A stretch of DNA of 64,000 bases from Ruminococcus flavefaciens (GTDB taxonomy: Bacteria > Bacillota > Clostridia > Oscillospirales > Ruminococcaceae). The position numbers and the translations under genes are program-made. The notes below the pieces were generated by a model. That model ran no database searches, was not told the origin of the DNA, and was given only the letters and a program-made list of their open reading frames with translations. This document shows positions 1 through 8,251 of this stretch, in pieces. Numbering within the stretch: position 1 is the stretch's first letter; each line of letters opens with the position of its first letter. The stretch spans positions 1 through 64,000 of the forward strand of contig NZ_FRCT01000015.1 in assembly GCF_900143025.1 (NCBI RefSeq), written 5' to 3'.

Positions 1-3000
1 AAAGCCTTGCTGCCTAAATAAGTGAAATCAGATTTGATGTTGATATCCTTGAATTCAGCCTTTCCACAGTTACTGAAAGCGAAATCGCCAATGCTTGTGA
101 TACCCTCAGGGATATATCCACTTGTCATAGATGAACACTCATCAAAAGCATGATTGCCGATCTCTGTAACTGTTTTTGGAATAGTTATAGTTTCAACACC
201 ATTGAAGTGATAAAACGCATAATCAGAAATTCTTTTACCGTCAAGGATAGTGATCTTTTTAAGAGACTTAGGAATATATCTGTAGCTTCCATTTGAATTA
301 TAGAAAACGTAATAGCTTTCGCCGTTGCCGCTTAAGAAGTAGTTATTTAATTCACTTTTTACTTTAGGATTGTCAGAAGATTCTGCACTGAATCCAGCGA
401 AAGGAAGAGTGAGATCAACGAGAGATTTACAACCGCTGAAAACAAAGCTTCCGATACCGTCGGCACCGCCCTTGATAACAGCAGATTCGAGTGCAGAACA
501 ATCACTGAATGCATATTCGCCGAGTTTTTTAACGGTTTCAGGAATTTCGATAGATGTTATTCCTGTAAGTCCTGCGAAAGCATATGAGCCTATTTCTGTG
601 ATAGTATCGGGAATAGGCACATCATCTAATAAAGAGCAGTTATAGAAAGCATAATTTCCGATAGTGGTGATCGACTTAGGTAATATAAGCTTTCCGTCAG
701 GAGTTTTATCATTTTCGCTGTAGCTTAATTTTGGAAGAGAAGAACAGTTTTTGAAAGCATTATTACCTATGCGCTTGATTGTATCAGGCATAATTATTGA
801 GGTCATGTTTGTACAGTCATTGAATACGTTATTGCCTATACTTGTAATGATATTTGTTTTTCTTTCTTCCTCATTTTCAGTATCACAGTCGTTTTGAATA
901 ATAACATTTTTTATAGTTGATGGTTTACGGAAAGGTGAGGAACCGAAATCATACATATCACCATGTCCGCAGATGTAAAGATATCCGTTAGGATAAAGTA
1001 AGTAAGAGATGTTATCACCGAGTGAGCCTGTCTCTGCGATGATCTGATCCTTATCAGAGGAAAGTGCAGGGAGTGTCTGTGTTACCATTACCTTTTTTGT
1101 GGTAACAGCCTTTGTAACAGGAGCACCTGTTACAGACTTTGTATCACCATGGGAATAACCTTTGACTTTTCCGTCGTCATCAACTTTTACATTTTCCTCA
1201 AATGTCTTATCCTGTGAAGTATTCTTTACTGTAATTGTGCCTGATTCCAAAACATTTCCTTCATAAGTAATGGTATATGAATATGTTCCGGGCAGGCAGT
1301 AGAATGTTGCGCCGTATCCGTCGATAGTAGCTTCCTTATCGTCAAGCTTGACTACAGCAGGGATATATCCGCCGTCAGCCGTGCTTGTGACCATAAATGT
1401 AGTTCTGTATCTGTTATAATCGCACTTTCCAAAACCAAAGCCGTTATCTATAGAGGCGTAGAAATTAAGGAATGGAAGAGGAACGGTTACTGTTATGATA
1501 TTTTTTTCTTGTGCTTTTCGCAGTATTGTTGCTTTCATGTTGCACTCTACGATAAAATCAACAGTACCGTTAAGACATAATTTGCAGGCATGGTAAGAAT
1601 CGCCGCCTCCGGATGTAATGATTACTTTATCATCAGGTTCTTCGGCGCGTTTTGCAAATTGATCGAAAATTTCTCCGATGTCACCTTCGACAGTTATCTT
1701 GACACCTGCCTTGAAATCAAAGCCAACTGAACCTATGTGCTTATTAAAGAGTACAAGCTTTGGATATAATTCAAGACCTGCATATATTTCGCCGCAGACC
1801 TTCATATCCGCTGTCATGTTTTTTTCTTGGAAAAGCTCTGTTCTGTTTTTGAATTTACCGTCTTTGATCTCAAAACCGATTATATTTTCCCATTTTACGG
1901 TTATCTCGATATTACCGCTTATTTCTACAAAGAAACGTGGTTCGATATCAATAAGTATACCTGGTACAGAGGTCGGTAATACCAGACTTGCAATTGTAGC
2001 TCCCAAAGATAATGCTTTATCATTATGCATTGAGAAAAATGCAGAACCTGAGAAGCCGAGGGTAAATTTAAGAGCGGGAGTTATTTTTAAGAGATATTCG
2101 ATGTTTACAGTACTTAAACTGATATAGAAGTTAAGACTGCCCTCTATAGTAAGTGTGCCTGAAACTTCTTTATTACCTTCAAAGTTACCGTGTTTTTCAA
2201 TTACGCCATCGTGAGGATCCTTTGTTTGGGGATCAAGAAGGGATTTCAGATTAAAAGTCTTTTTCTTGCTGATCTCATATTCTACAGCCTCATACTCCGG
2301 CATTTCATATGTAAAGTCAAAAGAACCATCATCGTTAATAACAACGTTGCCGTTTTCATCAATATTCGGGAATGAAATGCCTTCATCAGCACAGGACGCA
2401 TCTATCTGTGCCTTGCTCATGTCAGCATTAGTCTCTATCTTTACGAAATCAAACATTTCGTCGATCTCATCATTACCCGATACGGTTACGGTATCACCGT
2501 TGGTTTTGATATCCTCTACTTTTACGGCGATAATGTTTTCTTCGTCAGGCTGGATGAAGAAAAGTTCACCTTCCTGAAGTGAAGAAACTGTTTCGTCTGC
2601 GTTGTCGAATACGAAAACATTGTTGTCGTAGTCAGCAGAAACGAGAGTATTCTGCTCTTCAGAGCTTTCTGCCTGTACAGTATCCTCGTTGAGGACAAGG
2701 AAGTTAGTTGTTTCATCTTCATCAAGATTAACTACTTGTTCCTGATCGAATGCTGTTATGTCAGTTGCAATGATCTCCTGAACATCTTTTGTGAATCTGT
2801 TTACTGCATAATCTTCTCCCACCGGGCGGTTAAGCTTATCGAACAGCTGAGCTTTTACGATATAATACTGCGGAAGCTTTGAGGTGTCAGCCTTGATCTC
2901 GCTGTTGACAAGCTTACCAGCCCCAACAGAAGTTTCAACGCTGAAGGCGTTTTCGTTGGTCTCATCGTTTATGAATGAAACAACGATCTTTGCTTCCGTT

Positions 3001-3305
3001 GGCTGTGTAGATGCGACACGTACAATACCTGTTTCACTGTCGAATTCCAGAGATGTTATCTGGAACTGAGAAACGTCATAGTCTTGTTTGAGTGGATTTT
3101 GTACGTTCTTTTTTTCAGCTTCCTTGTTGAGAAAGTTACCCAGCGAGTTAGTAGCTTTGATGTCAAACTCGTTTGAAAAAGGCTTGTCTTTCTCGTTAGC
3201 TGCATTTGCTTCACGACCGGCACTTTCAGATGCCTGATTTGGCATAACTGCTGTAGTACACATAACTGCACTCAGCAATCCTGCTATTAGTCGGTTTCTA
3301 AGCAT
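1..3305 (-). CDS. Secreted BspA-type leucine-rich-repeat surface protein, C-terminus beyond window
   Basis: Reading from 3305 to the left edge is open without a stop (about 1101 residues visible), so the 3' end lies outside the window. It starts MLRNRLIAGLLSAVMCTTAV, a signal peptide, behind an AGGAGG-type ribosome site at about 3316-3322. Residues about 60-350 are an acidic, Asp/Glu-rich region with beta-sandwich character. Residues about 400-640 form a beta-rich region of unknown fold. A Thr/Lys/Val-rich linker (about residues 710-760) leads into repeats from about residue 780 onward of the form 'IGxxAFxxCxSLxxIxIPxxVxxIG' typical of LRR_5/BspA proteins, continuing to the edge. Such proteins are cell-surface or secreted and bind host or substrate ligands; the ligand here is unknown. 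The family assignment of the repeats is secure; the middle domains are not recognised. It is monocistronic as far as seen, with its own strong promoter. Confidence 0.85.
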   Translation of the reverse strand, partial: MLRNRLIAGLLSAVMCTTAVMPNQASESAGREANAANEKDKPFSNEFDIKATNSLGNFLNKEAEKKNVQNPLKQDYDVSQFQITSLEFDSETGIVRVASTQPTEAKIVVSFINDETNENAFSVETSVGAGKLVNSEIKADTSKLPQYYIVKAQLFDKLNRPVGEDYAVNRFTKDVQEIIATDITAFDQEQVVNLDEDETTNFLVLNEDTVQAESSEEQNTLVSADYDNNVFVFDNADETVSSLQEGELFFIQPDEENIIAVKVEDIKTNGDTVTVSGNDEIDEMFDFVKIETNADMSKAQIDASCADEGISFPNIDENGNVVINDDGSFDFTYEMPEYEAVEYEISKKKTFNLKSLLDPQTKDPHDGVIEKHGNFEGNKEVSGTLTIEGSLNFYISLSTVNIEYLLKITPALKFTLGFSGSAFFSMHNDKALSLGATIASLVLPTSVPGILIDIEPRFFVEISGNIEITVKWENIIGFEIKDGKFKNRTELFQEKNMTADMKVCGEIYAGLELYPKLVLFNKHIGSVGFDFKAGVKITVEGDIGEIFDQFAKRAEEPDDKVIITSGGGDSYHACKLCLNGTVDFIVECNMKATILRKAQEKNIITVTVPLPFLNFYASIDNGFGFGKCDYNRYRTTFMVTSTADGGYIPAVVKLDDKEATIDGYGATFYCLPGTYSYTITYEGNVLESGTITVKNTSQDKTFEENVKVDDDGKVKGYSHGDTKSVTGAPVTKAVTTKKVMVTQTLPALSSDKDQIIAETGSLGDNISYLLYPNGYLYICGHGDMYDFGSSPFRKPSTIKNVIIQNDCDTENEEERKTNIITSIGNNVFNDCTNMTSIIMPDTIKRIGNNAFKNCSSLPKLSYSENDKTPDGKLILPKSITTIGNYAFYNCSLLDDVPIPDTITEIGSYAFAGLTGITSIEIPETVKKLGEYAFSDCSALESAVIKGGADGIGSFVFSGCKSLVDLTLPFAGFSAESSDNPKVKSELNNYFLSGNGESYYVFYNSNGSYRYIPKSLKKITILDGKRISDYAFYHFNGVETITIPKTVTEIGNHAFDECSSMTSGYIPEGITSIGDFAFSNCGKAEFKDINIKSDFTYLGSKA

Positions 3306-3330
3306 TTTTTATCATTCCTCCTTGATGCAT

Positions 3331-3355
3331 ATAATTGGTACAATATACCAATTAT
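3331..3355. promoter_or_regulatory. Inverted repeat at the transcription start (operator candidate)
   Basis: Perfect 10-5-10 inverted repeat (ATAATTGGTA, 5 bp, TACCAATTAT) starting 2 bp after the -10 box and covering the expected transcription start. The position suits a repressor operator; the RNA could also form a 5' hairpin. No regulator for it is identified in the window. Confidence 0.5.
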
Positions 3356-3357
3356 AT

Positions 3358-3386
3358 ATTATATGCAAAAATATACAATTTGTCAA
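3358..3386 (-). promoter_or_regulatory. Consensus promoter of the leucine-rich-repeat gene
   Basis: On the minus strand TTGACA (3386-3381), a 17-bp spacer and TATAAT (3363-3358). Transcription should start near 3351, giving a leader of about 45 nt. Both hexamers match the sigma-70/SigA consensus exactly. Confidence 0.85.
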
Positions 3387-3649
3387 TGAAATTTTTAGCA
3401 ATTTCAGTTCTGACTAACCATAAATTGCGATTGGTTGAACAACAGATTTCTGTATGTAAATCGGCAAATGCTTAATATCCCGAAAACAGACTTGTTCTTT
3501 ATTGTACATGGTATATAGAAAACAATATAGCTCGTTCGGGGAAAGGCGATTTTGAATGTCTTTTCAAATAAAAAGATGCAGTTTTCTTACAGTGATCCTC
3601 AAAACCACTTTGAAGATGCAGTGATTTTGGATTTTGAATGCTGTGATAA
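3387..3649. other. Divergent intergenic region, no gene seen
   Basis: AT-rich stretch between the minus-strand surface protein and the plus-strand 3726 gene. No convincing reading frame, RNA gene or terminator was recognised outside the two promoters described separately. Confidence 0.5.
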
Positions 3650-3678
3650 TTGACATTTTGACAATTTTGATATATAAT
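3650..3678 (+). promoter_or_regulatory. Consensus promoter of the VWA-protein unit
   Basis: TTGACA at 3650-3655, 17-bp spacer, TATAAT at 3673-3678. The start near 3685 leaves about 40 nt of leader with a GGGGGGA ribosome site at 3714-3720. Confidence 0.85.
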
Positions 3679-3725
3679 ATATAAAATATGTTTTTACGCA
3701 AACAACATGATATGGGGGGAGCGCA

Positions 3726-4400
3726 TTGAAAAAATATTTGGGGCAGATAATATTTAATGTGATCGTTGCTGTGATAGCGGTATTGCTTTTCGGCTGTACG
3801 GATCTGCTTGATAATGCAGTATTGTCGATAATAGCGATCATTGCCACGGTCGCACTTTTGTCATGGGGTAATTATTATTTTATCAAGGCGGCAAGCCTCG
3901 GAAGAAAGGCATTTCAGCGAGCGTACATAATTGATGAGCACACCTTTGAGTCTTTGAATCAGCCCGAGGATTATATTGCTGTAATGAAGGACCTGAAGGA
4001 TTATGCTCCATGCAGGCATGACGCTTCCAAACTTGTTGAGCAGTGGGAGGTATTTCAGAAGAAATCCGCTACTCTTGAAACTATCAGCGGCGGAGCAGGT
4101 GTCTATGAGCTTGTAAATCAGGATATCCAGTCGGTAATGCTCAGCAATATGCTGCTTTTTATGAAAAGGACGGCTATAATACAGTCTGCATCCCGCAATG
4201 GTGAGTTAAATATCCATAAGGATTACCTGAGAATGTTAACAGGAAGAAATGAAAAGATACTCAACGATTATACCAATCTTCTTATCGAGGTCTCGCAGCT
4301 TACAGACAGCGAAAGAAAGAATACCGAGATAAAATCGTTAAGTCTTATAATAGAGTCTATACATGATTATAAGAAAGAAATGGAAAGTGAGGATATATAA
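3726..4400 (+). CDS. Small membrane protein of unknown function, partner of the VWA protein
   Basis: 224 residues from a TTG start 6 nt after a GGGGGGA ribosome site; no upstream ATG fits. Two adjacent hydrophobic segments (about residues 8-24 and 30-48) form a membrane hairpin. The rest (about 50-224) is charged and mostly helical, probably cytoplasmic. I do not recognise a family with confidence. Its stop overlaps the start of the next gene by one base (TAATG), so the two are translationally coupled and probably act together. A Cys in 'LLFGC' looks superficially like a lipobox but the pattern and the second helix argue against lipidation. Confidence 0.7.
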   Translation: MKKYLGQIIFNVIVAVIAVLLFGCTDLLDNAVLSIIAIIATVALLSWGNYYFIKAASLGRKAFQRAYIIDEHTFESLNQPEDYIAVMKDLKDYAPCRHDASKLVEQWEVFQKKSATLETISGGAGVYELVNQDIQSVMLSNMLLFMKRTAIIQSASRNGELNIHKDYLRMLTGRNEKILNDYTNLLIEVSQLTDSERKNTEIKSLSLIIESIHDYKKEMESEDI

Positions 4401-6094
4401 TGAATAAAAGCAAATCACCCGTTATAATCGCAGTTATCGGCGCACTTGTAACAATGATACTCATAATAGTAGTAATAAACAGCAATTCATCTAAGAAAGA
4501 AGGCAAAAAGTCATCTGTTTCGCAGAAGGAGGCGTCCCAGAGCCTTGAGGACTGCCTTAAAAATATCAAGGTAGTGAATGCCGAAAAGGTCAAGGGAACT
4601 GTTGATTACTCCGATAAGGGCGCAGCAAATCTGCCGAATATAGATACAAAATATCCTCTTACAGTTAAGGGTACTGGTGATGTTGACATAGAGATATTCT
4701 CAACATCTGAAAAGGCAGGAAAGAACAACAACGGCTGGCTCAATGAGACAGCTGAGGAGTTCAACAAACAGGGTCAGCGTCTTTCAAACGGCAAGACGGT
4801 CTCAATAAGCGTAAGAAGCATACCTTCAGGAGCTTCCTGCGATTATATCACAAATAACGTATATATCCCACAGGCTTATACGCCTTCAAACGAGCTTTTC
4901 GGTGAGCTTGCTTCCGAAAACGGTGCAAAGCTCAAGCTTGAAGCAGAGTCGCTGGTATCAAACGTTGCGGGAATTGCAATATCACGTTCTGCTGCATCTG
5001 CTCTTAACTCAAAAGCCGGCGCTGTTAACTTTGAAACTATAGTTGATGCAGTTGTAAGCGGCGATCTTCAGATGGGTTATACCTATCCTTATACATCTGC
5101 AACAGGACTCAACTTCCTTGTGAATGCGCTCCAGCACTTTGACAGCAGCGATATGCTCAGCAGCAATGCTATCGGAAAGTTCCAGCAGCTCCAGAAGGGA
5201 ATACCTTTTGTATGCTATACTACCGATCAGATGGTAAACGCTATGCAGAGCGGAACACTTCAGGCAGGCGTTGTTGAATACCAGGCTTATACAAACAGTG
5301 CTGTATTAAAGGGCGGCTATGATTTTATTCCATTTGGCTATAAGCACAGCAATCCGCTTTACAGCGTAGGTGATCTTTCGGCAGATCAGCAGGAGGCACT
5401 TTCTGTATTCCTCAGATATGCTCTCAGCGACGGTCCGCAGGCTCATGCAAGAGAGTACGGATTTGATCCCGATAATTCATTCAGCTACAATACCACAAAG
5501 CTCAGCGGAGCAAATATAATCAGCGCACAGCGCCTCTGGAAGGAAGAAAAGGACTCGGGCACACCTACAGTTGCTCTCTTTATTGCCGATGTTTCGGGAA
5601 GTATGGGCGGCGATCCTCTTGCGAGACTGAAAGAATCCCTCCTTGAAGCTTCTAAGAACATAAAGCCTGACAACTATGTCGGACTTCTTTCATACAGCGA
5701 TAATGTAACATTAGAGCTTCCGATATCACAGTTCACTCTCGAACAGCAGTCTTACTTTGCAGGCGCAGTAGAGAGAATGAGAACAGGCGGAAATACCGCA
5801 ACATATGATGCTCTGCTGGTAGGCGTTGATCTTATAAATAAGTACAAGGAGACTGTTCCTGATGCAAAGGCAATGATATTCCTTCTCAGTGACGGACAGT
5901 GCAACGAGGGAATTGACTACAAACCGGCGGCAGATATAGTTGATTTCTATGGCATACCGATCTATACTATCGGATATAACGAAGATATCGACTCGCTGAA
6001 GGATCTTTCCTCAATAAATGAAGCTGTATACATAGATGCAGACAGCGACGACGTTGTTTACGAGCTTGCAGCTCTCTTCAACGCACAGATGTAA
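4400..6094 (+). CDS. Membrane-anchored solute-binding/von Willebrand factor A protein
   Basis: 564 residues. An N-terminal anchor (about residues 8-26) is followed by a Ser/Lys linker. Residues about 75-380 resemble a periplasmic-type solute-binding module ('DVDIEIFSTSEKAG', later 'MGYTYPYTSATGLNFL'). A von Willebrand A domain follows, with the metal-ion-dependent adhesion site DVSGS at 397-401, a 'GGNTATYDA' loop and 'LLSDGQ' further on, so the three metal-coordinating loops are present. The protein should sit outside the membrane. The solute-binding + VWA combination suggests ligand-dependent protein-protein assembly rather than transport, since no ABC components are adjacent. A terminator follows 7 bp after the stop. 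The VWA call is firm; the role is unknown. Confidence 0.8.
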   Translation: MNKSKSPVIIAVIGALVTMILIIVVINSNSSKKEGKKSSVSQKEASQSLEDCLKNIKVVNAEKVKGTVDYSDKGAANLPNIDTKYPLTVKGTGDVDIEIFSTSEKAGKNNNGWLNETAEEFNKQGQRLSNGKTVSISVRSIPSGASCDYITNNVYIPQAYTPSNELFGELASENGAKLKLEAESLVSNVAGIAISRSAASALNSKAGAVNFETIVDAVVSGDLQMGYTYPYTSATGLNFLVNALQHFDSSDMLSSNAIGKFQQLQKGIPFVCYTTDQMVNAMQSGTLQAGVVEYQAYTNSAVLKGGYDFIPFGYKHSNPLYSVGDLSADQQEALSVFLRYALSDGPQAHAREYGFDPDNSFSYNTTKLSGANIISAQRLWKEEKDSGTPTVALFIADVSGSMGGDPLARLKESLLEASKNIKPDNYVGLLSYSDNVTLELPISQFTLEQQSYFAGAVERMRTGGNTATYDALLVGVDLINKYKETVPDAKAMIFLLSDGQCNEGIDYKPAADIVDFYGIPIYTIGYNEDIDSLKDLSSINEAVYIDADSDDVVYELAALFNAQM

Positions 6095-6101
6095 AAAACA
6101 G

Positions 6102-6130
6102 ACAGCCTGACATTTCGTCAGGCTGTTTTT
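6102..6130 (+). terminator. Intrinsic terminator after the VWA gene
   Basis: Perfect 10-bp stem (ACAGCCTGAC / GTCAGGCTGT), 5-nt loop, then TTTTT, immediately downstream of the stop at 6094. Confidence 0.9.
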
Positions 6131-6227
6131 ATGTGATATGAAAAATTTTGTTTAATTATGAATTGTAAGCGGGGATTATTTGTAGGGAACACGGTCCTCG
6201 CGTTCCTCAATAGTTTTTGAAATTTTC

Positions 6228-6254
6228 AAAGCCGACAGATAAACTGTCGGCTTT
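6228..6254. terminator. Hairpin between convergent genes, probable terminator of the GNAT gene
   Basis: 11-bp perfect stem (AAAGCCGACAG / CTGTCGGCTTT) with a 5-nt loop, 13 bp beyond the stop of the minus-strand acetyltransferase. The T-run is short in both directions. Confidence 0.65.
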
Positions 6255-6266
6255 TGTGTTAGGTGA

Positions 6267-6923
6267 TTACCACGTTATAGTGGAATGACTGTGAATGTAG
6301 AATTCCTCCTGACTCGGCTGCCAGCCCTTTTCCTTAGGCGGGAACAGCTTGTCGAACTCCTCCACAGCTTTTTCATCGTCACACGGTTTATCAACATCGC
6401 TTGGGTGATAGAACCATTTGCGTCCGTCGAGAGCATCTTCCTTTAGCACTCTCACCAGCAGAGCGGCAGGGAACACATCTCCTTCAAAGCAGACATTGTA
6501 CTTTTTGCAGCTTTTGTAGCCGCTGGATACATAATTATCGGGATTTCCGAAGTTTATAACGGTATCGTATCCCATTTTCTCTGCTATTCTGAATGTATGT
6601 GCAAGAAGTGCCTTACCGAAGCCTCTGCGCTGATACTCGGGGAGTACACAGAGCGGACCCATAGTAACTACGGGCTTAACATTGCCCTGTTCGTCTGTGA
6701 GCGTTGCCTTGCAGTACATAACACTTGCCGCAACTTTTCCGTCAACCTCGATAACGTAGTCGAGCTCGGGGATAAAGTCTGCATGGTCTCTCATTATGTG
6801 TATGAAATAATGCTCAAAGCAGCCCGGTTTGCTTAAATTCCAGAATGCTTCCCGTGCGAGATTTTCGACCTCGCGGTAGTCGTCTTTAGTTTCCTTGCGA
6901 ATGATGTAGTCAAATTTATTCAT
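6267..6923 (-). CDS. GNAT family N-acetyltransferase
   Basis: 218 residues from an ATG with AGGAGGA at 6937-6931. The GNAT acetyl-CoA-binding motif is clear: 'VTMGPLCVLPEYQRRGFGKALL' region with the Q/R-x-x-G-x-G/A loop at about residues 100-107, followed by 'YDTVINFGNPDNYVSSGY', the usual C-terminal strand. Such enzymes transfer acetyl from acetyl-CoA to an amine; the substrate cannot be read from sequence. The C-terminal 60 residues are an extension beyond the core fold. It is a single-gene unit with a long leader that carries a short reading frame and competing hairpins, a layout known from antibiotic-inducible resistance genes; this makes a protective or detoxifying role possible but unproven. 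Confidence 0.85.
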   Translation of the reverse strand: MNKFDYIIRKETKDDYREVENLAREAFWNLSKPGCFEHYFIHIMRDHADFIPELDYVIEVDGKVAASVMYCKATLTDEQGNVKPVVTMGPLCVLPEYQRRGFGKALLAHTFRIAEKMGYDTVINFGNPDNYVSSGYKSCKKYNVCFEGDVFPAALLVRVLKEDALDGRKWFYHPSDVDKPCDDEKAVEEFDKLFPPKEKGWQPSQEEFYIHSHSTITW

Positions 6924-6931
6924 TTTTTATT

Positions 6932-7011
6932 CCTCCTGAATTAGCTGACAAGACACGGGAGGTTTGTGTGAGATAGTAAATTCGCAAACCGCCCGTTTAC
7001 GCTGCTATCTC
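6932..7011 (-). promoter_or_regulatory. Putative translational attenuator in the GNAT leader
   Basis: In transcript order: segment A GAGATAG (7011-7005), B CGGGCGGTTTG (6995-6985), A' CTATCTC (6976-6970), B' CAAACCTCCCG (6966-6956), then the ribosome site AGGAGGA (6937-6931). A pairs with A' (plus TTTAC/GTAAA inside), leaving B in the loop. B pairs with B' over 11 positions with one mismatch. B' also contains CCTCC, complementary to GGAGG of the ribosome site. A overlaps the last codons of the leader reading frame. The complementarities are seen; switching is inference. A loop-tail pseudoknot is the alternative reading. Confidence 0.5.
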
Positions 7012-7032
7012 AGTTCTGTTATTATTTTTCAA
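6997..7032 (-). CDS. Putative 11-residue leader peptide upstream of the GNAT gene
   Basis: TTG start at 7032, 7 nt after a consensus AAGGAG (7045-7040); it encodes MKNNNRTEIAA and stops at 6997. A good ribosome site for so short a frame, together with its 3' end lying on the first arm of the leader hairpin, is what supports it. Another TTG at 7036 would give a 4-residue frame. Confidence 0.45.
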   Translation of the reverse strand: MKNNNRTEIAA

Positions 7033-7086
7033 ACAACTTCTCCTTAAAAATATATTATGAAATACAGAGAATGTATTTCTGATTGC

Positions 7087-7115
7087 ATTATACTGCAAAA
7101 AGCATCATATGTCAA
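7087..7115 (-). promoter_or_regulatory. Consensus promoter of the GNAT leader
   Basis: Minus strand TTGACA (7115-7110), 17-bp spacer, TATAAT (7092-7087). The start near 7080 gives a leader of about 155 nt, long enough for the attenuator. Confidence 0.85.
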
Positions 7116-7131
7116 TACTTTACGGTACTTT

Positions 7132-7617
7132 TTATCTGAAATCCCTGCAAACGTATTTTCCCTTGTATTCGTATACAGTGCAGCGTTTAAGTATGAGTTC
7201 GCTGTAATTATTGAACATATATCTTTCGGTATTTATGATACGACCGTCGGGGAGCTTTACCTTATAGGAATAATAGTGTGATCTGTCGCCTATTTTGCGT
7301 ACAGTATCATAATCAATAAGTTCGGCATTTTTATGGCATATGCCCTTTGTGATGATAATATGGCATCTTATCTTATAGATTACCCAGAGAATAAAAACTG
7401 CTACAGCTATAAGTGCGAAAGCGATTACATACGGTGAAAGTGTCAGTATATTCAATTCTCTGAGAAACTGACTGTATGGGACATGGCGTTTCAGGCACAG
7501 GAAAAAGGCTATGATAAAATAAAATGCAATAAATATCAGCATGACCACAACAGCGGTCAATAAGCTGTCACCATGGGAGCTCCAGTCGGGCTTTCTTTTT
7601 TTTGACTGTTTTTTCAT
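7132..7617 (-). CDS. Two-helix membrane protein, DUF3592-like
   Basis: 161 residues. A Lys/Arg-rich start is followed by two hydrophobic segments (about residues 20-42 and 58-82). The C-terminal part contains 'AELIDYDTVRKIGDRSHYYS' and 'YKVKLPDGRIINTERY', a small beta-domain resembling DUF3592 proteins. The function of that family is not known. It begins 1 bp after the stop of the upstream phosphatase gene, so it is the last gene of the egsA-like operon; whether it is functionally tied to glycerol phosphate metabolism is unclear. Only the membrane topology is certain. Confidence 0.65.
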   Translation of the reverse strand: MKKQSKKRKPDWSSHGDSLLTAVVVMLIFIAFYFIIAFFLCLKRHVPYSQFLRELNILTLSPYVIAFALIAVAVFILWVIYKIRCHIIITKGICHKNAELIDYDTVRKIGDRSHYYSYKVKLPDGRIINTERYMFNNYSELILKRCTVYEYKGKYVCRDFR

Positions 7618-7618
7618 A

Positions 7619-8251
7619 TTATTTCAGAGCTTCAATAAGCTCGGGCAGCTCGCTGAATTTTGCAAGCTTCGGGACAGTCTGCTTTATTTTTCCAAAACCG
7701 TAAGCGGCATGGATAAAGTCGATGCCTGCCTGCATGGTAGCGTCATAATCACCCTGTATATCGCCAATATACCAAGCCTTGTCAAGCTTGTTCCGCTTTA
7801 CTATGAGTGCAATATTATCGCCTTTGCTTTTGAGATTATTGCCGTAGCACTCGATATCGTCAAAGTATTTTCCAAAGCCGTAATGCTCAAGAAATGTCTC
7901 GATATAGCCTGTCTGGCAATTGCTGACGATGTAGAGATGATACTTTTCTTTAAGGCGTATGAAGGTCTTTTCAAGGTCGGGGTAGAGGACTCCTCCATGC
8001 TTCAATAGGTACTTGTTTTCGTTCTCGCAGCACTTGTCAAGGAGCTCCATGCGTTCTTTCTTTGAGAGAGTACCGAAAAGCTTGTCTGCTATCTTATCCA
8101 TAGTAAGTCCCATTACTCCCATAACGTTCTCTTTTGTAATGTCATGGAGCTTGTATTCGGTTTTGCGGACCACCTCTGTCCACGAAGCGGCAACGTTTTC
8201 CGAGGAGTCCCAGAGAGTGCCGTCCATATCAAATATCAATCCTTTTTTCAT
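7619..8251 (-). CDS. HAD-superfamily hydrolase (phosphoglycolate phosphatase-like)
   Basis: 210 residues, full length for a class IA HAD phosphatase. Motif I is DMDGT at residues 8-12 (nucleophile D8, acid D10), motif II is 'YIVSN' (about 107-111), and motif III/IV are the Lys in 'GDNIALIVKRNKL' and 'YIGDIQGDYDAT'. It hydrolyses a small phosphate monoester in the cytoplasm. The start overlaps the end of the glycerol-1-phosphate dehydrogenase gene by 4 bp, so a natural guess is that it acts on glycerol 1-phosphate or a product of it; phosphoglycolate is the usual default annotation for this family. Confidence 0.85.
   Translation of the reverse strand: MKKGLIFDMDGTLWDSSENVAASWTEVVRKTEYKLHDITKENVMGVMGLTMDKIADKLFGTLSKKERMELLDKCCENENKYLLKHGGVLYPDLEKTFIRLKEKYHLYIVSNCQTGYIETFLEHYGFGKYFDDIECYGNNLKSKGDNIALIVKRNKLDKAWYIGDIQGDYDATMQAGIDFIHAAYGFGKIKQTVPKLAKFSELPELIEALK

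Noticed and set aside
3726..3850. Lipoprotein signal in the 3726 protein
   Set aside because: The LLFGC stretch has Phe where a small residue is expected, and a second membrane helix follows directly.
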